From Solimicrobium sp043758755 (GTDB lineage Bacteria > Pseudomonadota > Gammaproteobacteria > Burkholderiales > Burkholderiaceae_D): a stretch of 64,000 nt of DNA. This document shows positions 12,753 to 20,319 of the stretch, one piece after another. Under the pieces are notes generated by a model. It made no database searches and was not told where the DNA came from. It was given only the letters and a program-made list of their open reading frames with translations. Numbering within the stretch: position 1 is the stretch's first letter; each line of letters starts with the position of its first letter. The translations under genes were made by a program, and so were the position numbers. The stretch is taken from assembly GCA_043758755.1 (NCBI GenBank), contig JAYVMW010000003.1, positions 36,095 to 100,094 on the forward strand. Direction: 5' to 3'.

Positions 12753-14138
12753 TTATTTCCCAATACAAAACCGCGAAAAAATCACTCCCAGCAAATCGTC
12801 CGAACTGAACGCGCCGGTAATACTGTTCAGGCTGTCCTGCGCCAGCCGCAATTCTTCGGCAAACAGATCCAGCGCCTGATCAGTCTGTGCCGCATGTGAA
12901 GCAGCCTGGTCCAGATGTTCACGTGCCTGATGCAGCGCAAACAGATGACGCTCGCGCGCCAGATACACCGATTCACCGGTTTGCTGCCATCCTGCCAGGC
13001 GCAGCAGTTCACTGCGCAGAAAATCCAGGCCCTGATGCTCATTGACCGACAGATATATGTGGGTCGCTTCAGGAGCGACATCAATCATGGCGTGGTGCCC
13101 GGACAGATCAATTTTGTTCCATACACAGATAATGGGAATATCTTCCGGGAAGCGTTGCGCGATGGCTTCATCTTCTTTGGTCGGACCGCGTCCGGCGTCC
13201 AGCATATGAATGATCACGTCGGCCTTGGCGACTTCATCCCAGGTGCGCTGGATGCCGAGACGCTCAACGACGTCGCTGTCACTTTCACCAAACGCATCGC
13301 GGATTCCGGCGGTATCAATCACATTCAGCGGTACACCATTGATGTGGATGGTTTGCACCACCTTGTCACGGGTCGTGCCGGCAATCGGCGTCACGATGGC
13401 AACTTCATCACCGGCCAGTGCATTCAGTAGCGATGACTTGCCTACATTCGGCTGCCCGGCCAGTACCACACTCAATCCATCGCGCAGTATGGCACCCTGC
13501 GAGGCCTGCTCAATGACTTTGCCCAAGGACTGCTGAATCCGTTCAAGCTGACCGCGCGCATCCGACTTTTCCAGAAAGTCGATTTCCTCCTCCGGAAAAT
13601 CCAGCGTCGCTTCGACCAGCATGCGCAACTGCACCACCTGATCCACCAGTGCATGAATAACTTTGGAAAACACCCCGGACAAAGACTGACCGGCGGATTT
13701 GACGGCAGCTTCAGAAGCAGCCTCGATCAGGTCAGCCACGGCCTCTGCCTGGGCCAGATCGAGCTTGTCATTTAAAAATGCCCGCTGGGTAAATTCTCCC
13801 GGCTCGGCCAGCCTGAGCCCCAACTCCTTGCCAGCCTCAATGCAGCGTGCCAGCAACATCTGCAGTACCACCGGGCCGCCATGCCCCTGCAGTTCCAGCA
13901 CGTCCTGACCGGTATAGGAATGTGGCGCCTTGAAGTACAGCGCCAGTCCCTGATCGATGACCGATCCGTCCGCATCCAGAAAAGGCAGATAGGTAGCGTG
14001 CCGCGGGGTTAAATCGACAGTGGGGAACAGCGCCTTCAGCAACAAGGTCAGGTCGGCTCCGGAAACGCGGACAACGCCAATTCCGCCGCGTCCGGGAGCG
14101 GTGGCAATGGCAGCAATAGGGGATGATTGGATATTCAT
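12753..14138 (-). CDS. mnmE: tRNA uridine-5-carboxymethylaminomethyl modification GTPase
   Basis: MnmE works with MnmG to build the cmnm5 group on wobble uridine-34 of several tRNAs. The 461-residue protein has the N-terminal formyl-THF-binding domain (IAAIATAPGRGGIGVVRVSG), a helical domain, and an inserted G domain with G1 GQPNVGKSSLLNAL, G2 region TPIAGTTRD, G3 DTAGI and G4 NKID. It ends in the invariant FCIGK, whose cysteine is essential in the family. It lies downstream of yidC in the conserved order rpmH-rnpA-yidD-yidC-mnmE. Length is as expected. Confidence 0.97.
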   Translation of the reverse strand: MNIQSSPIAAIATAPGRGGIGVVRVSGADLTLLLKALFPTVDLTPRHATYLPFLDADGSVIDQGLALYFKAPHSYTGQDVLELQGHGGPVVLQMLLARCIEAGKELGLRLAEPGEFTQRAFLNDKLDLAQAEAVADLIEAASEAAVKSAGQSLSGVFSKVIHALVDQVVQLRMLVEATLDFPEEEIDFLEKSDARGQLERIQQSLGKVIEQASQGAILRDGLSVVLAGQPNVGKSSLLNALAGDEVAIVTPIAGTTRDKVVQTIHINGVPLNVIDTAGIRDAFGESDSDVVERLGIQRTWDEVAKADVIIHMLDAGRGPTKEDEAIAQRFPEDIPIICVWNKIDLSGHHAMIDVAPEATHIYLSVNEHQGLDFLRSELLRLAGWQQTGESVYLARERHLFALHQAREHLDQAASHAAQTDQALDLFAEELRLAQDSLNSITGAFSSDDLLGVIFSRFCIGK

Positions 14139-14210
14139 GATCTGCGTCAGGTTAAACTACGGATGAGGGCCAGTGTATGTGGAGAATGGAGGCAACGGAA
14201 GGCAAGAAAT

Positions 14211-14240
14211 AAAAAAGCCTGCAAATACGCAGGCTTTTTG
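14211..14240 (-). terminator. Rho-independent terminator after yidC
   Basis: A perfect 11-bp stem, AAAAAGCCTGC (14212-14222) with GCAGGCTTTTT (14229-14239), has a 6-base loop. Read on the minus strand it lies 20 bases after the yidC stop and ends in a run of T. It separates rpmH-rnpA-yidD-yidC from mnmE, so mnmE probably has its own promoter in 14139-14210. Confidence 0.85.
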
Positions 14241-14259
14241 CAACTCTGCTGCAACAATA

Positions 14260-15972
14260 TTACTTTGCCACTGCCAGATTTTTGGTGATCACCCATTGTT
14301 GAGCGATTGACAAAACGTTGTTCACGACCCAGTACAGCACCAGTCCGGACGGGAAGAAGAAGAACATCACCGAAAACACCAATGGCATGATCATCATCAT
14401 TTTGGCCTGCATCGGATCAGCCGGTGCCGGGTTCAGTTTGGTCTGAATGAACATGGATACCGCCATCAAGACCGGCAGCAACAGGAACGGATCAGGCGTG
14501 GACAGATCGTGGATCCAGCCCAGCCACGGTGCGTTGCGCAATTCCACGCTGGCCAGTACCACCGAATACAGGGCCATAAACACCGGGGTCTGAATCAGAA
14601 TCGGCAGACAGCCTCCCAGCGGATTCACCTTTTCGGTTTTGTACAGTTCCATCATGGCCTGATTCATTTTTTGCGGGTCGTCTTTGTGACGTTCGCGAAT
14701 CGCGGTCATTTTCGGGGTCAGCAGCTTCATCTTGCCCATGCTGCGAAACGATGCAGCCGACAGAGGGAAAAACGCCAGCTTGATGATCAGAGTCAGCACG
14801 ATAATGGTCCAGCCCCAGTTGCCCAGAATGTTATGGATTTCATTCATGAGCCAGAACACCGGCTTGGCAACAATCGAAGTCCAGCCATAGTCTTTGTTCA
14901 GAGCAAAGCCGGGGGCTACTTTTTCAAGTATCGATGTCACCAACGGACCGGAATAAATCTGCGCATTCAGCGTTTCCGACGCGCCAGGAGCCAGCGCTGC
15001 CATTGGCACCATGCTGCCGACTGCGTACAGGTTGGTGTCGACTTTTCTGGTGAACATTTCGCGCTGCACTTTTTCTTCTGGAATAATGCCGGTCACAAAA
15101 TAATGCTGAATCATGGCAACCCAGCCGTTGTCAGCCTTGTCGATCTGAAGCTTGGAACCTTTTTCGATTTTTTCAAAGGTCAGTGTCTGGAATTTTTCCT
15201 GTTCGGTATAGATCGCAGGTCCGATAAAGGTGCTGTAAAAACGCGATTCGCCATCCAGCTTGCCGCCATCACGCACCAGTTGCATGTACACGGTCGGCGT
15301 CACTGGGGCTGCCGACGCGTTGATGATCTGGTGGGTCATGTCGATCGAATACGAACCTTTTTTGAACGTGTAGGTTTTAACCAGCTTCACGCCACTCTGT
15401 TCGGCTTCCAGTACCAATTTGACCTGACCGGACGCATCCAGTGTGCGCAATCCTGGTTGGGCGGCAAACAGCGAATTATGGCCTGGCAGGGCGAGGTGAC
15501 TGGCGGTTAAATCCATCAGTCCACTCTGTGCCAGATAGGTGCGCTTTTCGCTGCGGTCAAACAGAACTACGTTCGGCGCTTCAGCGTGAGGCACGCTCAT
15601 ACCGAACAGAGCTTTGAATCCGCTGCCAAATGACGTATCCGTATCTTCCTTCTGATTCAACAGCTCCAGATGACGCAACTCGCCGCCAACGGTGTCAATT
15701 TCCGCCTTGTACAGATCGGTAATGATGGTAACGACTTCGCCTTTGACCGGTACTGCCAAGGTTGTTGAAGGCAACGCACCTGCCGCATTTGGAACTGCAG
15801 TATTACCGCCAACCGGCAGACTGTTCGGTCCGGTTTTCGACGCATCGATTTTGGCAACCTGGGTCGTGTTCGGGAAAAACATGGAGGGTCGGCCATTAAA
15901 TGTCTGCCAGCGCTCCCAGAGCAGCAACAGCGACATCAGAAACACGATCCACAGGACAATACGCTTATTCAT
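14260..15972 (-). CDS. yidC: Membrane protein insertase YidC
   Basis: YidC inserts and folds inner-membrane proteins, alone or with SecYEG. The 570-residue protein starts MNKRIVLWIVFLMSLLLLWERWQ, the N-terminal membrane segment of the proteobacterial long form, followed by the large periplasmic beta-sandwich domain. The conserved C-terminal 60KD_IMP region begins near DYGWTSIVAKPVFWLMNEIH. The cytoplasmic hairpin with MTAIRERHKDDPQKMNQAMMELYK and GGCLPILIQTPVFMALY follows. It lies 18 bases after yidD. Length matches beta- and gammaproteobacterial YidC. Confidence 0.97.
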   Translation of the reverse strand: MNKRIVLWIVFLMSLLLLWERWQTFNGRPSMFFPNTTQVAKIDASKTGPNSLPVGGNTAVPNAAGALPSTTLAVPVKGEVVTIITDLYKAEIDTVGGELRHLELLNQKEDTDTSFGSGFKALFGMSVPHAEAPNVVLFDRSEKRTYLAQSGLMDLTASHLALPGHNSLFAAQPGLRTLDASGQVKLVLEAEQSGVKLVKTYTFKKGSYSIDMTHQIINASAAPVTPTVYMQLVRDGGKLDGESRFYSTFIGPAIYTEQEKFQTLTFEKIEKGSKLQIDKADNGWVAMIQHYFVTGIIPEEKVQREMFTRKVDTNLYAVGSMVPMAALAPGASETLNAQIYSGPLVTSILEKVAPGFALNKDYGWTSIVAKPVFWLMNEIHNILGNWGWTIIVLTLIIKLAFFPLSAASFRSMGKMKLLTPKMTAIRERHKDDPQKMNQAMMELYKTEKVNPLGGCLPILIQTPVFMALYSVVLASVELRNAPWLGWIHDLSTPDPFLLLPVLMAVSMFIQTKLNPAPADPMQAKMMMIMPLVFSVMFFFFPSGLVLYWVVNNVLSIAQQWVITKNLAVAK

Positions 15973-15990
15973 AAATGCGATCCAATTGAC

Positions 15991-16332
15991 TTATTCGGTT
16001 GTAAAGTGAGGTTGATTCGAGGGTGGCGCTGCGTCGTTAATTGCTGCGCCATTTACAGGGCGCGCCAATTTTAATCCAGATTGACTGCTCTCATCACAAC
16101 GTTGTTCAGTATTAATGGTGATTTCAGGTACCAGGTCCACGCCGCCTTCATGCCAGGGATGGCATTTGCACAGTCTTTTCCCGGTCAGCGCGCAGCCTTT
16201 GAGCACACCGTGACGACGGATGGCGATATCCGCATAGGCTGAGCAGCTCGGATAAAAACGACAGTTTTGGCCCAGAAACGGCCTGATGGTGAGTCTGTAA
16301 GCGCGCAACAAAAACAGAAAGAATGATTTCAT
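15991..16332 (-). CDS. yidD: Membrane protein insertion efficiency factor YidD
   Basis: YidD is a small membrane-associated protein that assists YidC-dependent insertion. The 113-residue protein has the family signature YRLTIRPFLGQNCRFYPSCSAYADIAIRRHG and the second conserved block RLCKCHPWHEGGVDLVP. The usual family length is about 70-85 residues, so this copy has an extra C-terminal tail of about 30 polar residues. Its ATG overlaps the rnpA stop (ATGA), which indicates translational coupling, and yidC follows. Confidence 0.93.
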   Translation of the reverse strand: MKSFFLFLLRAYRLTIRPFLGQNCRFYPSCSAYADIAIRRHGVLKGCALTGKRLCKCHPWHEGGVDLVPEITINTEQRCDESSQSGLKLARPVNGAAINDAAPPSNQPHFTTE

Positions 16333-16763
16333 CCTGCAACTCCACTGTCGGATTGCCTGACCCGCTCTGAGTCAACTGCAACAAGCACCCTGTTCAGCCT
16401 GGACGGAATGGCAAACAGCGCCATTACTTCGCTGTGGAGAACTGCCTGCATTTCAGCACTGCGCGCGGATTCAGCTTTTTTGCCTAACGATGCCGATAAA
16501 CGCACCACGCAATCGAGCCCCAGACTTTGCAGCAACTCGGATTGCCGGAACGCTTCCCGCACTGCCCTTTTCACCGCATTCCTGGTCACTGCTCTGGGTG
16601 CCAGTCGCTTGGCTGCGACAACACCCAAGCGTGCAAACGGCAGGGAATTGGGACGCGCATACAAAACCAGATGCGGAGTCTTAAAGACGGGCTTCAAACG
16701 AAAAACGGATGAAAACTCATCCGTTTTAACGATACGACGTGTGCGTTCAAAATTGCCAGTCAT
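16329..16763 (-). CDS. rnpA: Ribonuclease P protein component
   Basis: RnpA is the protein subunit of RNase P, which trims the 5' ends of precursor tRNAs. The 144-residue protein contains the signature RLGVVAAKRLAPRAVTRNAVKRAVREAFR, with the basic RNA-binding helix. It starts with ATG at 16763, 135 bases downstream of rpmH, and overlaps yidD by 4 bases. The order rpmH-rnpA-yidD-yidC is the standard bacterial arrangement. Confidence 0.95.
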   Translation of the reverse strand: MTGNFERTRRIVKTDEFSSVFRLKPVFKTPHLVLYARPNSLPFARLGVVAAKRLAPRAVTRNAVKRAVREAFRQSELLQSLGLDCVVRLSASLGKKAESARSAEMQAVLHSEVMALFAIPSRLNRVLVAVDSERVRQSDSGVAG

Positions 16764-16898
16764 GATTTAAGTAATCTGAAGCGTAGTTGTATACAGGTAG
16801 TAGGGGTAGACGAGTCACTTTGCACCACCGACACTGCTTTTGACTGACCATTCAGACTAACTGAACCGTCAGGTCGATTACTTTTTGCAGACTGTCGA

Positions 16899-17036
16899 TT
16901 AAACGACTGCCAGACGCTTGCGGCCTTTGGCACGACGTGCGTTCAGAACGGCGCGGCCGCCACGGGTAGCCATACGGGCACGGAAGCCATGAGTGCGCTT
17001 GCGACGTATAACGGAAGGTTGGTAAGTACGTTTCAT
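16899..17036 (-). CDS. rpmH: 50S ribosomal protein L34
   Basis: L34 is a very small basic protein of the large ribosomal subunit. Translation from ATG at 17036 gives 45 residues, beginning MKRTYQPSVIRRKRTHGF and ending GRKRLAVV, which matches the family along its whole length. It is the first gene of the leftward cluster, and its promoter must lie in the 642-base region shared with dnaA. Confidence 0.97.
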   Translation of the reverse strand: MKRTYQPSVIRRKRTHGFRARMATRGGRAVLNARRAKGRKRLAVV

Positions 17037-17678
17037 GTTGGTCTCGCTAATCTAGCAAAAAAATCGGTTCAAATTTGAAAACTGGGGGAGGTAAGGTCCT
17101 ACTAAAACTGCGGTGGCCGGTGCTTTCTCAGGCCACTTCATCGTCCCGTTTATTGGTCAGATGGCAGAGAACCTGAGATTAGACAGCATTTGCCCCTTGA
17201 TTGTCAAGGAAAAAACCTGAAAATCTTCACAGTCTCGAGAACCCATTGTCATAAGCTTATTTTGTCGTTTAAGCATCTTGCGCGAAATTTGCCACAACAA
17301 AAATCCCGTTGATTATTTTGCGCCGGATTTATCCGATGTTATTTCGAATTCGAGGCAGTTAACAAATAGTGCTAATTGACTAATAATTAGCCAATCGCAA
17401 ATGTTTGAATTGTTTCAACAGGCACAAAACAACGTCGAAAAAAATAAGCTTCCAGCCTGTGGATAACTTATCCTGTCGCGGTTAGAATAGCGCTTTGGTA
17501 GTTGAGTTGGGCGGTTGAAATTACTAACCAAAATGGTCATGACAAATTAATCGTGCAGCAAACGCTGAATCTGCGCTCCGTATTTGTCCTGTGCCTGTGC
17601 CAGTTAAGGCATCCTGCCTCACGAGGCAGAATAATTAAAATACTCAAGTCGCTGCAACACACTCACATATAAAGATTC
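17037..17678. other. Probable chromosomal origin region (oriC) between rpmH and dnaA
   Basis: This 642-base non-coding stretch separates the divergent rpmH and dnaA genes, a common place for oriC. It is AT-rich, especially from about 17210 to 17460. It holds one perfect DnaA box (TGTGGATAA, 17458-17466), and weaker TTATCC sites at 17329 and 17468. A 7-bp inverted repeat GCTAATT/AATTAGC lies at 17371-17391, and a small hairpin TGCCTC/GAGGCA lies just before dnaA (about 17615-17628). Replication start was not tested; GC skew over the whole chromosome would decide. Confidence 0.65.
17458..17466 (-). promoter_or_regulatory. DnaA box (perfect TTATCCACA)
   Basis: The plus strand reads TGTGGATAA, the exact complement of the consensus TTATCCACA. 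It lies 213 bases before the dnaA start. It is followed one base later by a diverged copy (TTATCCTGT, 17468-17476) in the opposite orientation, so DnaA could bind the two faces together. It may serve both replication initiation and dnaA autoregulation. Confidence 0.75.
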
Positions 17679-19088
17679 ATGAAAAATTTCTGGCAGGCTT
17701 GTTCAGCTCAATTAGAGCAGGAATTAACTCCTCAACAATTTAGCGCCTGGATCAAACCACTTACCCCGTTAGACTACGCGGAAGGCAAGTTGCGCATCTG
17801 CGCGCCCAACCGTTTCAAGCTGGATTGGGTTAAAACCCAGTTCGCCGGCCGCATTACCGAACTGGCATCACAATTACTCGAAGAGCACATCGACGTGCAG
17901 TTCATTCTGGACCCGAACCTCAACAGCGCAAGAAAATCGGCCAATGACGCACAAGGTACGCAGGTGAATGGCCAAAAACCGGGAAACAGCCACGGATCAA
18001 ATCCGGCCGAACCCAGAGCAAACGAAGAACCGCGCCCGACCACCATTGTAGAAACACCCAAACGCGACCAGAGCCGTATCAATAATGCGCTTACGTTTGA
18101 CAGTTTCGTCACCGGTAAAGCCAATCAACTGGCGCGCGCAGCCGCAATTCAGGTCGCCAATAATCCTGGCGTTTCCTACAATCCGCTGTTTTTGTATGGC
18201 GGTGTCGGACTGGGTAAAACCCACTTGATCCACGCCATCGGCAACCAGATTCTGATCGACAACCCGAATGCCAAAATCCGCTACATCCACGCTGAACAAT
18301 ATGTGCGCGATGTGGTCACCGCTTACCAGCGCAAGGGTTTTGACGAATTCAAACGCTACTACCATTCGCTGGATTTACTGCTGATCGATGATATTCAATT
18401 CTTCGCCGGCAAGAACCGCACCCAGGAAGAATTCTTTTACGCCTTCGAAGCATTGATCGCGGCAAAAAAACAGATCATCATCACCAGCGACACTTACCCG
18501 AAACAGATCACCGGCATGGATGACCGCCTGATTTCGCGCTTTGATTCCGGCCTGACCGTGGCCATCGAACCACCGGAACTGGAAATGCGCGTGGCGATTC
18601 TGCTGAAAAAAGCCAAACAGGAAGGCGTGATGTTTTCCGATGACGTGGCCTTCTTTGTGGCCAAGCATCTGCGTTCCAACGTGCGCGAACTGGAAGGTGC
18701 GCTGCGCAAAATTCTGGCTTACTCGCGCTTTCACGGCAAAGACATCACCATAGACGTCGTCAAAGAAGCACTCAAAGATTTGCTGTCGGTACAGAACCGC
18801 CAGATTTCAGTCGAGAATATCCAGAAGACCGTGGCCGACTTTTTCAATATCAAAGTCGCCGACATGTATTCCAAACGTCGCCCGGCCAACATTGCCAGGC
18901 CGCGTCAGATTGCCATGTATCTGGCCAAAGAATTGACGCAAAAAAGTTTGCCCGAAATTGGCGAACTGTTCGGTGGACGTGACCACACCACCGTCTTGCA
19001 TGCAGTACGCAAGATCGCCGCGGATCGCAGCAAAAATCCGGAATGCAATCATGAATTACACGTGTTAGAGCAAACCTTGAAAGGCTAA
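17679..19088 (+). CDS. dnaA: Chromosomal replication initiator protein DnaA
   Basis: DnaA binds DnaA boxes at oriC, melts the origin and loads the helicase. The 469-residue protein has domain I (MKNFWQACSAQLEQELTPQQFSAWI), a variable Pro/Asn-rich linker (about residues 85-135), the AAA+ domain III with Walker A GGVGLGKTHL and Walker B LLLIDDIQF, and the C-terminal helix-turn-helix with signature GGRDHTTVLHAVRKI. dnaN follows after 55 bases on the same strand. Confidence 0.98.
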   Translation: MKNFWQACSAQLEQELTPQQFSAWIKPLTPLDYAEGKLRICAPNRFKLDWVKTQFAGRITELASQLLEEHIDVQFILDPNLNSARKSANDAQGTQVNGQKPGNSHGSNPAEPRANEEPRPTTIVETPKRDQSRINNALTFDSFVTGKANQLARAAAIQVANNPGVSYNPLFLYGGVGLGKTHLIHAIGNQILIDNPNAKIRYIHAEQYVRDVVTAYQRKGFDEFKRYYHSLDLLLIDDIQFFAGKNRTQEEFFYAFEALIAAKKQIIITSDTYPKQITGMDDRLISRFDSGLTVAIEPPELEMRVAILLKKAKQEGVMFSDDVAFFVAKHLRSNVRELEGALRKILAYSRFHGKDITIDVVKEALKDLLSVQNRQISVENIQKTVADFFNIKVADMYSKRRPANIARPRQIAMYLAKELTQKSLPEIGELFGGRDHTTVLHAVRKIAADRSKNPECNHELHVLEQTLKG

Positions 19089-19143
19089 AAATGAAGTACT
19101 CAGTTTTACCTTTTTTCATTGAAATCAACTAGAGGAAAGTCCT

Positions 19144-20247
19144 ATGCAATTGGTTAAAACCCATCGAGACACTCTGCTGCGTCCCTTGCAAATCGTGAGT
19201 GGTATTGTCGAGCGTCGGCACACTTTGCCGATTCTGGCCAATATCCTCATACGCAAGAACGGCGCAGCTGTATCCTTTCTCTCCACCGATATTGAAGTGC
19301 AAATCACCACCAATGCCGAAATCGGCTCGGGCAGTGAATCTGCTGCTACCACGGTGGCCGCCCGCAAACTGCTCGATATTCTGCGCGCCCTGCCTGAAGG
19401 CGAAGTCTCGCTGACCCTGGCCAACAAGCGCATGACCGTGCAATCCGGCAAATCGCGCTTTAACCTGCAGACTCTGGCCGCCGAAGAATTCCCGACGGTA
19501 GCCGTGTCTGACCAGTTCAACACCAGCGTCAACCTGCCGCAAAAAACCCTGAAACACCTGTTTAACATGGTGCATTTCTCAATGGCGCAGCAGGATATCC
19601 GCTATTACCTGAACGGCCTGTTACTGGTGGTGGACGGCAAAAACGTGATTGCCGTGGCAACCGACGGTCACCGTCTGGCGTACTGCCAGGTCGAGACTGA
19701 CCAGGAATTTGCGCGTCAGGAAGTCATCATTCCGCGCAAGACCATTATGGAACTGCAGCGCCTGCTGGAAGACACCGATGAAAAGGTGCAAATCAATATC
19801 GCCAACAATCAGATCAAACTGAACTTCGCCGATATCGAACTGATTTCCAAACTGGTGGAAGGCAAGTTCCCTGATTTCAATCGTGTCGTACCCAAGGGTT
19901 ACAGCAACAATTTCTCCATCGGCCGCGAGTCGCTGCTGAAATCGTTGCAGCGCGCTGCCATCATGACCAGCGATAAATTCAAAGGTATCCGCTGCGTGAT
20001 TACCCCGGGCAGCATGAAGATCAGTTCCACCAATGCCGACCAGGAAGAAGCGACCGAAGAAATTGAAATTGACTACGCTGGCGACAGTGTCGATATCGGC
20101 TTCAACGTCACTTACCTGCTTGATGTACTGAACAACCTGAAATGCGACCAGATCAACATCGCACTCGGTGATTCAACCTCGTCAGCACTCATTAGCGTGC
20201 CGGGTCAGGAAGATTTTAAATACGTTGTCATGCCAATGCGGATATAA
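19144..20247 (+). CDS. dnaN: DNA polymerase III subunit beta (sliding clamp)
   Basis: The sliding clamp encircles DNA as a dimer and tethers polymerase III and other factors. The 367-residue protein begins MQLVKTHRDTLLRPLQIVSGIVERRHTLPILANIL and ends with the conserved EDFKYVVMPMRI that forms part of the partner-binding pocket. GAGGAAAG precedes the ATG. It sits between dnaA and gyrB; no recF is found in between, as is usual in Burkholderiales. Confidence 0.98.
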   Translation: MQLVKTHRDTLLRPLQIVSGIVERRHTLPILANILIRKNGAAVSFLSTDIEVQITTNAEIGSGSESAATTVAARKLLDILRALPEGEVSLTLANKRMTVQSGKSRFNLQTLAAEEFPTVAVSDQFNTSVNLPQKTLKHLFNMVHFSMAQQDIRYYLNGLLLVVDGKNVIAVATDGHRLAYCQVETDQEFARQEVIIPRKTIMELQRLLEDTDEKVQINIANNQIKLNFADIELISKLVEGKFPDFNRVVPKGYSNNFSIGRESLLKSLQRAAIMTSDKFKGIRCVITPGSMKISSTNADQEEATEEIEIDYAGDSVDIGFNVTYLLDVLNNLKCDQINIALGDSTSSALISVPGQEDFKYVVMPMRI

Positions 20248-20319
20248 AGTTATTTTTTAAATCTGCATTATCAGTACCAGTAATTCATTTGTAGAAACAA
20301 ACATATAACAAAGGTAGCC

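Noticed and set aside
14509..15510. 333-codon open frame on the plus strand opposite yidC
   Set aside because: His/Gln-rich translation without domain; yidC on the other strand is certain.
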